The position numbers were made by a program, and so were the translations under genes. Positions 15,643 to 22,761 of a stretch of 33,733 nt of DNA are shown in pieces. This stretch comes from a virus: positions 1-33,733 of IMG/VR virus record IMGVR_UViG_3300009788_000222, one strand, 5' to 3'. The notes beneath the pieces are model-generated. The model had not been told where the DNA came from and searched no databases. It was given only the letters and a program-made list of their open reading frames with translations. The stretch's first letter is position 1. The number at the start of each line of letters is the position of its first letter.

Positions 15643-16268
15643 CCGTCGATCTCTCCAATCATCAAGCCGGTTGCCGTTTGCAGGCTGGCTCCTCTTTTTC
15701 GCGTGTACTTCTTCTCGATCGCTTCAGACAGAGGAGCCTCCACCCATTGATTGGCCTCTTGAGATGAGGCACGAACCATGCAGTGGAGTCGATCGAAAAG
15801 CTTCTCTTCCGACCCCACCATTCTGTCCCAGTTACGGTTGTAGCCGAATCCACACGTGATCAACAGTCTCCCTCCTGGCGCCAACAACGCCCTGATTCGT
15901 TCTATCGCTCTCCTGCACTTCGTTGGATCCCTCTCTTCCTGGTAATCGAATCCGACGTGCTCAAGCGTCGAGACGCTAACAACAAGATCGAACCGCTCAG
16001 ATGTCTCGAACTTTGTGATATCTTCGTTGATTACATGTGGATAGTTCTTCTCGTAAAGATCGACGACTGACCATTTGGGCGGGCTCCTTGAGTAATGTTT
16101 GTGGAAGACGTTGCCGACCTCAAGTATGGACCCTCGACAACAATCCAGTTGTCGTTTAACAATCGGTAACTCGACTGCTCGCTCGTTGAATCGAGTCTTT
16201 CGGCTTCGGTAGTAAGCGTAACGACGCTCTCGAAACAAGAAGTATCGATGATCATGACTCTCTTTCAA
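15639..16268 (-). CDS. Class I SAM-dependent methyltransferase
   Basis: A 209-residue protein. SILEVGNVFHKHY (about 47-59) is an atypical motif I, WSVVDLYEKNY carries the acidic residue and FDLVVSVSTLEHVGFDY the post-II/motif IV region; LLAPGGRLLITCGFGYN matches motif V/VI. No in-frame ATG precedes the fold, so translation probably starts at a TTG (16268) behind AGAGG, overlapping the dehydratase gene by 17 bases. Substrate unknown. Confidence 0.75.
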   Translation of the reverse strand: MKESHDHRYFLFRERRYAYYRSRKTRFNERAVELPIVKRQLDCCRGSILEVGNVFHKHYSRSPPKWSVVDLYEKNYPHVINEDITKFETSERFDLVVSVSTLEHVGFDYQEERDPTKCRRAIERIRALLAPGGRLLITCGFGYNRNWDRMVGSEEKLFDRLHCMVRASSQEANQWVEAPLSEAIEKKYTRKRGASLQTATGLMIGEIDG

Positions 16269-17235
16269 CGTCCGCCTCTACCATGTCCTTGACCAATCGG
16301 TTGAAAGGAATCTCCGGAGACCAACCGAGAAGACTTGCGGCCTTAGAAGAATTTCCAACAAGGTCTGGTATGTCTCCATCGCGAAGAAGCACTGCATCAC
16401 GCTTGACCCAATCTTTCCAGTTCAGACCAACATGGTCGAACGCAACAACGCAGAAGTCTTCTACAGACCATGACTTCCCTGTGGAGATGACGAAATCGTC
16501 AGGGTACTCACGATCAAGCATCATCCACATCGCCCTGACGTAATCCTTAGAGTGACCCCAGTCTCGCCTCGCCTTCATATTGCCGAGACTCAAGACCTTC
16601 TGCTTGTCGGCGACTATCCTCGCAACTGCTCGGGTTATCTTCCTTGTTACAAACTCTTCACCCCTACGTGGACTCTCGTGGTTGAAGAGAATCCCTCGAG
16701 CGATGAACATGTCGTAACAGTCACGATAGAACCCGCACATGTTATACGCGCTGATTTTGGAAACAGCATACGGAGAAATCGGACGCATGAATGTCTGCTC
16801 GTTCATCGGCGGCGTCGCATAGGGCCCAAACTGCTCAGAAGATCCGGCGAAGTAGATCTTCGTCTTCGGGCAGTGCCGGCGACACGCCTCGAGAACGTAC
16901 TGAGTCCCCAAAACGTTGACCGACATCGTCGTAAAAGGATCCTCGTAGCTGGCGCCAACATCACTTTGAGCCGCCAAGTGGTACACTTGGTCCGGCCTGA
17001 TCTTCTGAATCAGAGCTGATATCGACGCCGGGTTGTCGAGCGATCCCTCATGAAGTTCCAAAACACCGTGCAACCTATTGGGACCAAGAAGGTTTGAAAT
17101 CCGCCACAGACGATCATCACGGCTGTGCGTCGCTACACGACGAACAAAGCCGTGCACTTCGTAGCCTTTCTCGAGTAGAAGCTCGACCAAATAGCTTCCA
17201 TCCTGACCAGTTATTCCGGTAATCAGAACCTTCAT
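16252..17235 (-). CDS. gmd: GDP-mannose 4,6-dehydratase
   Basis: A 327-residue short-chain dehydrogenase/reductase. MKVLITGITGQDGSYLVEL is the NAD(P) loop with the GMD-typical G-I-T-G-Q-D-G; VRR near 31 is also typical. YHLAAQSDVG, the SSEQFG active-site stretch (132-137, Ser/Glu), YAVSK (Tyr156, Lys160) and FNHESPRRGEEFVTRKI are hallmark GMD segments. The ATG at 17235 has GAGG five bases upstream; a GTG two codons earlier lacks one. It converts GDP-mannose to GDP-4-keto-6-deoxymannose, the branch point to GDP-perosamine, GDP-rhamnose or GDP-fucose. I see no reductase or epimerase in the window, which points to the aminotransferase as the next step. Confidence 0.92.
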   Translation of the reverse strand: MKVLITGITGQDGSYLVELLLEKGYEVHGFVRRVATHSRDDRLWRISNLLGPNRLHGVLELHEGSLDNPASISALIQKIRPDQVYHLAAQSDVGASYEDPFTTMSVNVLGTQYVLEACRRHCPKTKIYFAGSSEQFGPYATPPMNEQTFMRPISPYAVSKISAYNMCGFYRDCYDMFIARGILFNHESPRRGEEFVTRKITRAVARIVADKQKVLSLGNMKARRDWGHSKDYVRAMWMMLDREYPDDFVISTGKSWSVEDFCVVAFDHVGLNWKDWVKRDAVLLRDGDIPDLVGNSSKAASLLGWSPEIPFNRLVKDMVEADVERES

Positions 17236-17242
17236 TCGCACC

Positions 17243-18028
17243 TCAAGAATTGTAGGCTGTCAGGACTCTCTTGTACTGCGGATGAATCCCGAACGTCCTC
17301 CTCCTGTCTCCAGCATCCGGCCTTCCGAAACGAGCTATCGCCGCCTCAAGCTCTGCACGAGGAACTGCACCAGCCTTGATCGCATCAATCAAGACCTTCT
17401 CCCAAGTGATCGCAAACTTGTGATGAATGTTGTACCAAGGCTGAGTTTGCTCTCGAGTGTAGTGAAGAAGCTTTGTCTTATCAGGAACGTGCTTGTTGTG
17501 CTGATTCCACTCAACCTCGATCCTGTTGGCAGGAAACTTCCCCCACACCTGATGCATGAACATGCCATAGTTGCATACCCTCTTACGCATCTGCGACGAC
17601 ATCCAGTCCAACTCCCAGTATTTTGCCTTCTCACAGTCGATCAGCATGACGCTCGACTGCATGCCGGGTTTACTCGGATTCTTGAAGTACTTGTCATTGT
17701 CGTAGGCGCACCAGACCTCGCTCGGACCAGGCTTCTGCTCATCCTTCGTCCACAGATCTAGGATGTCATGGAAGACGATTTGGTCAGCATCCAGGTAGAT
17801 CGCCTTCCCCTTGTAGCCCAGGTAGTGAGGAATCATCCACCTGAAGAGAGAGAACCCAGTCCCCATCCGCAAGTCCTTAGGCTTCTCCCAGTACCCCTTC
17901 TCGCCCCCAGGTTCCATGATGTGGATCTCGACTGGATTCTTCGTATACTTCTTGATGGTGTAAACGAGCACCTGAGCGGGAACTCTGGTCTTGGGCTCAC
18001 TGCCGATGAAGATTCTGATCGTATCCAT
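17243..18028 (-). CDS. GT8-like glycosyltransferase, paralog B
   Basis: A 261-residue protein starting MDTIRIFIGSEPKTRVPAQ at 18028 (TAATG overlap with the GT4 gene). FSLFRWMIPHYL and KAIYLDADQIVFHDILDLW contain the DxD at 80-82. MQSSVMLIDCEKAKYW is the sugar-binding block; TKLLHYTREQTQPWY contributes the C-terminal His-Tyr. It is larger than paralog A, with an extra GGEKGYWEKPKDL loop near 41-53 and a longer C-terminus (GRPDAGDRRRTFG). An open frame extends upstream to 18169 but lies inside the GT4 gene. Retaining sugar transfer is likely; donor unknown. Confidence 0.82.
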   Translation of the reverse strand: MDTIRIFIGSEPKTRVPAQVLVYTIKKYTKNPVEIHIMEPGGEKGYWEKPKDLRMGTGFSLFRWMIPHYLGYKGKAIYLDADQIVFHDILDLWTKDEQKPGPSEVWCAYDNDKYFKNPSKPGMQSSVMLIDCEKAKYWELDWMSSQMRKRVCNYGMFMHQVWGKFPANRIEVEWNQHNKHVPDKTKLLHYTREQTQPWYNIHHKFAITWEKVLIDAIKAGAVPRAELEAAIARFGRPDAGDRRRTFGIHPQYKRVLTAYNS

Positions 18029-19374
18029 TACTGATTCATCTTGTTCAAAAGAGGTTCCAATTGATTCTTGAACACCCAATCTCGATTGTACATCTGTGTC
18101 CTTGCTTTGGTTGAGCTCATGAACGTCGAGTCTCTTTGCAGTTCTCCCCAGAGCTCCCTGGAAACACATTCGTAGTAAACAGGATTGGAGTTTGGGTCAT
18201 TGCTGAAATCGTAAGACAGGACGTTGTCTGATCCAAACTCAAGCATCGGAAGAAACGCCCTATTGAGAACCAAGAACTTCCCAGAGATCGCGGCTTCCGC
18301 CTGTATCAAAGAACAGCACTCGCTCTCACTCGGAAAGACGAACAGATTTGACATCTGAACAAGCTCACGGACTGCTCTTGACGGGACGCTGTATTTCCAT
18401 TGACTCCAGACCGGTTCATCAATTCCGATCTCTGCATTCTTGACGTCCTGATCTGCTGCGAATCTTGAGGTCCAGATCACATCAAGTCCGGGAGTTAAGT
18501 CACACTTCCTCGCGTAAGCCTCCATCTTCCGTACGATGACTTCGTCTTTCTCGTTGTTGGCATGAGAATTAACGAGAACCAGTTTCGCGTTGATTCCAAG
18601 TTTCCTCCAATACCCCCAGATCTTCATCAGCTTACTGACGCCCTTCGCCTCCCACCGTGGAGTCGAGAAAGGGTACACCTGAAGTATTTCATGATCCAGA
18701 AGCCTGTGCTGCTTGATCAACAAATCAACGTCTTCATGCACCCCGTAGTAATCGCGTGGATCCTTGAAGTTGTAGACAACTGCCACGTCCGCCGCCTTGA
18801 TCTGAAAATGATTCGCCACATCCTGTCTCTGACGATTATTAAGAAATACGTACGTTGAGTTCTCGCAACCCTGGAATCTCAGACTGGATGGATACGGCGG
18901 CTGTTCGTTGGAAGGAAGCCCACTAGGAGCACTGTGAATCCAATGAAGCCAGTGCTTATTCGGATACATCTCAACACAACGACGTATCGCGGCGTTTTGA
19001 CACAGGTGTGACCCTAGGAACATCAAGTCATGCGTGATGATGATGTCGTACGGCTCAACGGCCTCCTTGTAACCAATCTCCCCCGTCTCCGGACGTCCGC
19101 CGTAGTGAACGTCAATCTGTTCATCAAAGTCGTCGTGCGGCTTCTCATTCCACTGATAGTCATGCAAGACAGTCTGCGGCAATATCGCTCGAACTCTCTT
19201 CGGCAGACCCTCCATTTCGATGTCATGCTTGTTGAAGTTCTTCAGAACCAAAAGGTCGTAGTCGTAGTTGTGACGATCAAACATACGAGCCTGATCGAGG
19301 ATGATCCCACACAACGAATAGCTCGAACTGAAGTCCACCAGAGGCGTTAGTATCGCGATCTTCGGTCGACGCAT
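18028..19374 (-). CDS. GT-B glycosyltransferase (GT4-like)
   Basis: A 448-residue two-domain GT-B enzyme. The N-terminal domain includes KIAILTPLVDFSSSYSLCG and YDIIITHDLMFLGSH; the C-terminal domain includes LQVYPFSTPRWEAKGVSKL and FVFPSESECCSLIQAEAAIS. The last has the E-x7-E donor motif of GT4 (Glu352 and Glu360). AAGGA lies eight bases before the ATG. The gene is preceded by the only sizeable gap in the glycan block, which carries a structured element. Donor unknown, but this is the best candidate for a GDP- or UDP-sugar transferase acting in chain extension. Confidence 0.85.
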   Translation of the reverse strand: MRRPKIAILTPLVDFSSSYSLCGIILDQARMFDRHNYDYDLLVLKNFNKHDIEMEGLPKRVRAILPQTVLHDYQWNEKPHDDFDEQIDVHYGGRPETGEIGYKEAVEPYDIIITHDLMFLGSHLCQNAAIRRCVEMYPNKHWLHWIHSAPSGLPSNEQPPYPSSLRFQGCENSTYVFLNNRQRQDVANHFQIKAADVAVVYNFKDPRDYYGVHEDVDLLIKQHRLLDHEILQVYPFSTPRWEAKGVSKLMKIWGYWRKLGINAKLVLVNSHANNEKDEVIVRKMEAYARKCDLTPGLDVIWTSRFAADQDVKNAEIGIDEPVWSQWKYSVPSRAVRELVQMSNLFVFPSESECCSLIQAEAAISGKFLVLNRAFLPMLEFGSDNVLSYDFSNDPNSNPVYYECVSRELWGELQRDSTFMSSTKARTQMYNRDWVFKNQLEPLLNKMNQ

Positions 19375-19415
19375 GCGGTCATTCCTTCAAATAAAAACGT
19401 CCCAGCCGAGCACCA

Positions 19416-19505
19416 GCCAAGCCGAGAACCACTCAGGTGGAGTGGTGAATGGTAGGTTACGACCAGGACGTAATATTGGAAATCATCACCAGTTCTCGGC
19501 TTGGC
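19416..19505. other. Structured intergenic element with 14-bp inverted repeat and internal hairpins
   Basis: The gap between 19375 and 19554 (180 bases) has no gene. A perfect 14-bp inverted repeat (GCCAAGCCGAGAAC at 19416-19429, its complement at 19492-19505) encloses further pairings: CACTC/GAGTG at 19430-19444, TTACG/CGTAA at 19457-19473, and TGGTGA/TCACCA at 19443-19491, which would extend the outer stem. On the minus-strand transcript this folds as a long closed stem with inner helices just upstream of the GT4 gene. A five-U run lies about 18 bases after it, too far for a normal terminator. It might be a regulatory RNA leader, a processing site or a recombination relic. Confidence 0.55.
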
Positions 19506-19554
19506 ATGATGGACAAAATTATCATGAACGCACCTCGAAAGCGCAAACAAAAAA

Positions 19555-19761
19555 CTAACCCGAGGAGGAAGATTCGAGAATCTTGATCGCTCCGTCAAGC
19601 TGAAAACGCAGACGCTTCAGAAGTTCCAGCAAGTTGCCTTCAGTAGCAAGATTCGACGAATCGATACATAGGCGTCTCAAGTCTTCAGGCATGCCCTCAA
19701 TCTTCAAACCAGCCAGCTTCAGAGGGAGCAACAGGTCGTTCAGGTCTTTGTCTTCATCCAT
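19555..19761 (-). CDS. Small acidic protein, unknown
   Basis: A 68-residue product starting MDEDKDLNDLLLPLKLAGL, joined by TGATG to the frameshifted methyltransferase upstream. It is acidic, leucine-rich and likely helical (LLELLKRLRFQLDGAIKILE), with no Cys, signal or membrane segment, and ends in a serine run. I recognise no family. Its coupling to a methyltransferase fragment and position just before the structured gap suggest a small helper or a remnant. Coding is supported by the overlap, not by homology. Confidence 0.5.
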   Translation of the reverse strand: MDEDKDLNDLLLPLKLAGLKIEGMPEDLRRLCIDSSNLATEGNLLELLKRLRFQLDGAIKILESSSSG

Positions 19762-20227
19762 CAAAGCTTGATTAAAGAGACTCCTTCAACCTCATTGTGC
19801 CGCCGAACAAGGATGTTCAAACTCAACTTGTCAATCTTGTCGAGAACCTTCTGTCCACAGGAACCGAAGAGAAAGCTGTAAAAGAACAGCTTCGAGCATA
19901 TTCTCAACCCATTCTCAATAACCAGTTCAGTCGCTTTGTCTCTGGAGACCGATCGATGCACACCATGCCTACCGCGTCGAACTGACCATCGTCGAACTTG
20001 TGAAGATCAGATGCCGAATATGGAAATACAAAAGCACCATCCCTCTGAGCTTTGATCGCGAGGTCAGTTTCCGGTTCCGTTCCGTGGACTGTAAACCCAC
20101 AGTCCTTCAGAAGAGCTACGAACTTGCCCGCGCCACAGAACAACTCGAGGACCGTCGACACTTCGAGCTTTTGCCACAAAGGGAAGAGCTCTGAAAGTGC
20201 CTTGAAGTCGTCAGCTACTGGACGCAT
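19761..20227 (-). pseudogene. Class I methyltransferase with an apparent frameshift
   Basis: The ATG at 20227 has TAGGAG upstream. The first frame reads MRPVADDFKALSELFPLWQK, then VSTVLELFCGAGKFVALL (SAM loop, 25-42), GTEPETDL and FDDGQFDAVGMVCIDRSPET. It then departs into a tail ending at 19904. A shift of one base near the AAA at 19935-19937 restores ATELVIENGLRICSKLFFYS and onward to a TGA at 19761 that forms TGATG with the next gene. The combined product would be about 155 residues, sensible for this fold. One missing A (AAA in place of AAAA) explains it: a sequencing or assembly indel, or a real mutation. I see no standard slippery heptamer. Confidence 0.65.
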
Positions 20228-20993
20228 TGGTCCGACTCCTACTGTTTTTGAACCACTCGACTCCACCGTTGTTCTCAGGCAAGAAATCAGGCAGGCTGTT
20301 CTTGAGGGCCTCCTTCAGGTCAATTTTCGGCCATGAACTGATAAGAGACTGCGGGTTCAGGTTGTAGACACCTGGACCAGGCCAGACGGATGGATACGCC
20401 TTGACTGAATTGAAGAACCCCTTAGCCTCATCCATGGTGGCATTCCATCTCAGATGCCGATCTTCTTGAAGAAGGTTCCCAGTTCTCTTCGTTATCTGAC
20501 GATCACCCTTCTGGTGCATGGATCCATCTGAGTAGTACGCCTCAGAGACCCTGTAGCCGTCCACACCAAGCAAGAAGACCCTCCTCGCGCCAAGCTTCCA
20601 GCACAGATAAAGGGCGCCGCAAGCCACGGTCCTCCCAACGTGAAGCATGTCATCAGACACCTTGACTGGAGGTCTTGTCGTTCTTCGAAACAGAAATACC
20701 TGATTTCTGAATGCGCATCTCTTGTCTTTCCGCAAGTAATGCACCGCACCAGACTGACAGACCACCGCAGTGGATTTCTTCAAAGGCAGGCCGACGTACC
20801 TTCTCCAGAGCTGATCGTCACTGAAGATGAGCAGCGATGGAGAAAACTGCTTCACCGCACAGTTGAGAGCGACCGTAAATCTGTTCTTGAGAACCGAGTA
20901 GTCGAACCCACGCAGGCTGGTTCCTGTGCCGACGATGAACGCATCTCCGTCAATCCACTTCCCACGCAGAAAACGAATGTCTACGTCGCTCAC
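20211..20993 (-). CDS. GTGTSL-motif protein (GT42/DUF115-like), paralog 3
   Basis: A 260-residue protein starting at GTG 20993. DAFIVGTGTSLRGFDYSVL (17-35) is the glycine-rich loop, RFTVALNCAVKQFSPSLLIFSDD follows, GRTVACGALYLCWKLGARRV and FLLGVDGYRV form the second motif, and YSDGSMHQKG precedes an HLRWNATMDEAKGFF helix. The PGPGVYNLNPQSLISSWPK stretch is shared almost intact with the paralog at 22754, marking a recent pair. The C-terminus, ending in RSRTNASSS, is unique. It overlaps both neighbours. A nucleotide-sugar transferase role is the best guess. Confidence 0.68.
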   Translation of the reverse strand: MSDVDIRFLRGKWIDGDAFIVGTGTSLRGFDYSVLKNRFTVALNCAVKQFSPSLLIFSDDQLWRRYVGLPLKKSTAVVCQSGAVHYLRKDKRCAFRNQVFLFRRTTRPPVKVSDDMLHVGRTVACGALYLCWKLGARRVFLLGVDGYRVSEAYYSDGSMHQKGDRQITKRTGNLLQEDRHLRWNATMDEAKGFFNSVKAYPSVWPGPGVYNLNPQSLISSWPKIDLKEALKNSLPDFLPENNGGVEWFKNSRSRTNASSS

Positions 20994-21619
20994 CTCTGTC
21001 GTCTCCAGATCTTCATCATCCTACATTCGTCTGGACGCCAGGGGTCATATTCGTCACGAATCCTGTGAGCAGTCTCCGCACCACGAAGAACACCGCAACA
21101 TACATCCACACGACCTTCCTTAAGATGGTAGGGACTTGGGATCCTAACCCCTTCAGTTTCTTCGTTCGCCGTGTTCATCAAGAGGAACCCGTCAAGAGAT
21201 ACTCGATGCACCCAGTCTTTGAGATGCGCCCTGGTGCATTTGTAGCACGGACATCCGCTTATCAGCAGCCAAGAAGGTCCATAGAATGAGAAGTGGCAGT
21301 CAATGGCCTGAGAGAAGGTCTCTCTAAATCGTGGCAAGCAGGGACCGCGAAGACCCGAACAAAGTGATTCCCAAGCGAACTTAGCGCTTGGATGAGAGTC
21401 GATAGAAAGAAGCGTGCATTCAAGACCGAGCTCGTTCAGAGCCCCGATCAAAGAGACGGTGGAGCGAGCATCCCCTATCCCTATCTGAACAAACAGACGA
21501 CCTGGATCGATTTCTGCCGCGTCCTGAATGGAATCAAGAATCGGTCGATGGTCTTCCGCGTGGAAACTTGAGCACCCCTTGAAAAGGTCCAGAGATAAAA
21601 GAACGGTCTTGTCCTTCAC
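20990..21619 (-). CDS. Methyltransferase-like Rossmann protein
   Basis: A 209-residue protein beginning at GTG 21619 with GGAG about nine bases before it. RLFVQIGIGDARSTVSLIGAL (about 41-61) is a motif I-like loop, and CTLLSIDSHPSAKFAWESL supplies the acidic strand end, as in methyltransferase 24 proteins. The middle has a Cys-rich patch (LLISGCPCYKCTRAH) near 118-132 that might bind zinc, which is unusual for this fold. The C-terminus is basic (MMKIWRRQR). Methyltransferase activity is likely but not certain. It overlaps the next gene by four bases. Confidence 0.6.
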   Translation of the reverse strand: MKDKTVLLSLDLFKGCSSFHAEDHRPILDSIQDAAEIDPGRLFVQIGIGDARSTVSLIGALNELGLECTLLSIDSHPSAKFAWESLCSGLRGPCLPRFRETFSQAIDCHFSFYGPSWLLISGCPCYKCTRAHLKDWVHRVSLDGFLLMNTANEETEGVRIPSPYHLKEGRVDVCCGVLRGAETAHRIRDEYDPWRPDECRMMKIWRRQR

Positions 21620-21622
21620 TCC

Positions 21623-21886
21623 TCATCTCCTCGGTATATGCTTTCCGAACAAACTCGGATCTGTTACGTCCTTCCAGCCCCAGTCAGGAAAACGATCACT
21701 GCAACCATTCTTGCAGAACACCTTGGTCTCAGGCAACCTGCCTTTGTTGCAAAAGAAAATGGCGCTCTGTCCGTACTTGAAGTACGGCTTCCTCTCCATA
21801 CAGAAGATCATGCAGCGCGGACAGACCTTGGAATTGCTGACGACCTCAATGAGCCTTAGCTTGTCTGGAACGTTGAACCTTGGCAT
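21623..21886 (-). CDS. Small Cys-rich protein, possible zinc ribbon
   Basis: An 87-residue protein starting MPRFNVPDKLRLIEVV (ATG 21886, TGATG overlap with the upstream gene). It has CPRCMIFCMERKP, then FFCNKGRLPE and VFCKNGCSDRFPDWGWKD: three clusters with seven cysteines, enough for one or two metal sites. The N-terminal strand-helix could be a small fold. Function unknown. In this block it may be a metal-binding partner of the adjacent enzymes, or a DNA-binding regulator. Confidence 0.6.
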   Translation of the reverse strand: MPRFNVPDKLRLIEVVSNSKVCPRCMIFCMERKPYFKYGQSAIFFCNKGRLPETKVFCKNGCSDRFPDWGWKDVTDPSLFGKHIPRR

Positions 21887-22761
21887 CACTCAATCTTTCT
21901 TGCCTTGCCATTATTCTGAAGTAAAGGAACCATCTTGATCGGATCATCACGACTGGGTGGACGCGTCACCTTCTCTCTCATCAGGATGTTCTCAAACTCT
22001 TCCTTGGACATCTTCGGAACCGTGTCCTGCTGAGAGATCGGCGATCCAACAACATGAATATCGATGTCAGACCAGAGACCCGCTTTCTTGACCTCTCCCA
22101 ACATCAAGCGAGCGGCCCTGAGGTTCGGAGTCTGGTAGATCCGCTGTCCCTGGTATCGGTTCTCCTTGCCGCGAACCTGGAACTTCTCAGGAGACCGACG
22201 CTCGCCCATCGTGATTGCGTCCTTCCCGTCGTAGTAGTACTTCGACGGCAGTCTGAAGAGATCGAGACCAAACACGAAGAACCGTTTGAACCCCATATAC
22301 CTAGCCATCTCTACCGCACCAATCAGGACAGTCCGGCGCGAGAAGAACTCGTAACCGTTGTCGAAAGTCTTGATGTGTGTATCAGGCATGCTGTTGACGG
22401 TGTAGATCTTATTCTGCGGACAACGAGCTACAATCGTCTCAGTCGCACGATGCATAGCGAGAATCGTGCTGTCAGGAGGACAGTGTCGAGAAAACTTCTC
22501 CACCACCGGGATATCACTCAAAACCCAGTACTCAGGATTCCTGCCGCCCCACCCAGACCAATCCCGCTTGATAGTCTCATTCACAGAGAACCTCTCCCAG
22601 TCCTCCGGAATCTCAGTGTCCTTGTAATCAGCAAACGTTGGCCCCGAACACCAGACAACAGCCGTCTTGCCCTTCTTCGTGTCCTTCAGATCACAGATTC
22701 CGGTAAGCTTTGTTTTGCGACGAAACTTGTGGGCGTCGTCCTGCTTCTTCGTTTCAACCAT
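21886..22761 (-). CDS. GTGPSL-superfamily variant (CSGPTF loop), paralog 4
   Basis: The ATG at 22761 follows AAGGAAAGG. The 291-residue protein has a degenerate loop TAVVWCSGPTFADYKDTEI (33-51) in place of GTGPSL, then NETIKRDWSGWGGRNPEYWVLSD and a RRTVLIGAVEMARYMGFKRF helix with VFGLDLFRLPSKYYYDGKD. The order of motifs matches the other paralogs, so I place it in the same group, but the glycine loop and several spacings have diverged. It has a longer C-terminal half with SDIDIHVVGSPISQQD. Either a specialised donor or an inactive member. It overlaps the start of the Cys-rich gene by TGATG. Confidence 0.6.
   Translation of the reverse strand: MVETKKQDDAHKFRRKTKLTGICDLKDTKKGKTAVVWCSGPTFADYKDTEIPEDWERFSVNETIKRDWSGWGGRNPEYWVLSDIPVVEKFSRHCPPDSTILAMHRATETIVARCPQNKIYTVNSMPDTHIKTFDNGYEFFSRRTVLIGAVEMARYMGFKRFFVFGLDLFRLPSKYYYDGKDAITMGERRSPEKFQVRGKENRYQGQRIYQTPNLRAARLMLGEVKKAGLWSDIDIHVVGSPISQQDTVPKMSKEEFENILMREKVTRPPSRDDPIKMVPLLQNNGKARKIE

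Noticed and set aside
19347-19598. Minus-strand frame covering the structured gap
   Set aside because: Different frame from the flanking genes, no start signal, and it would run through the inverted repeat.
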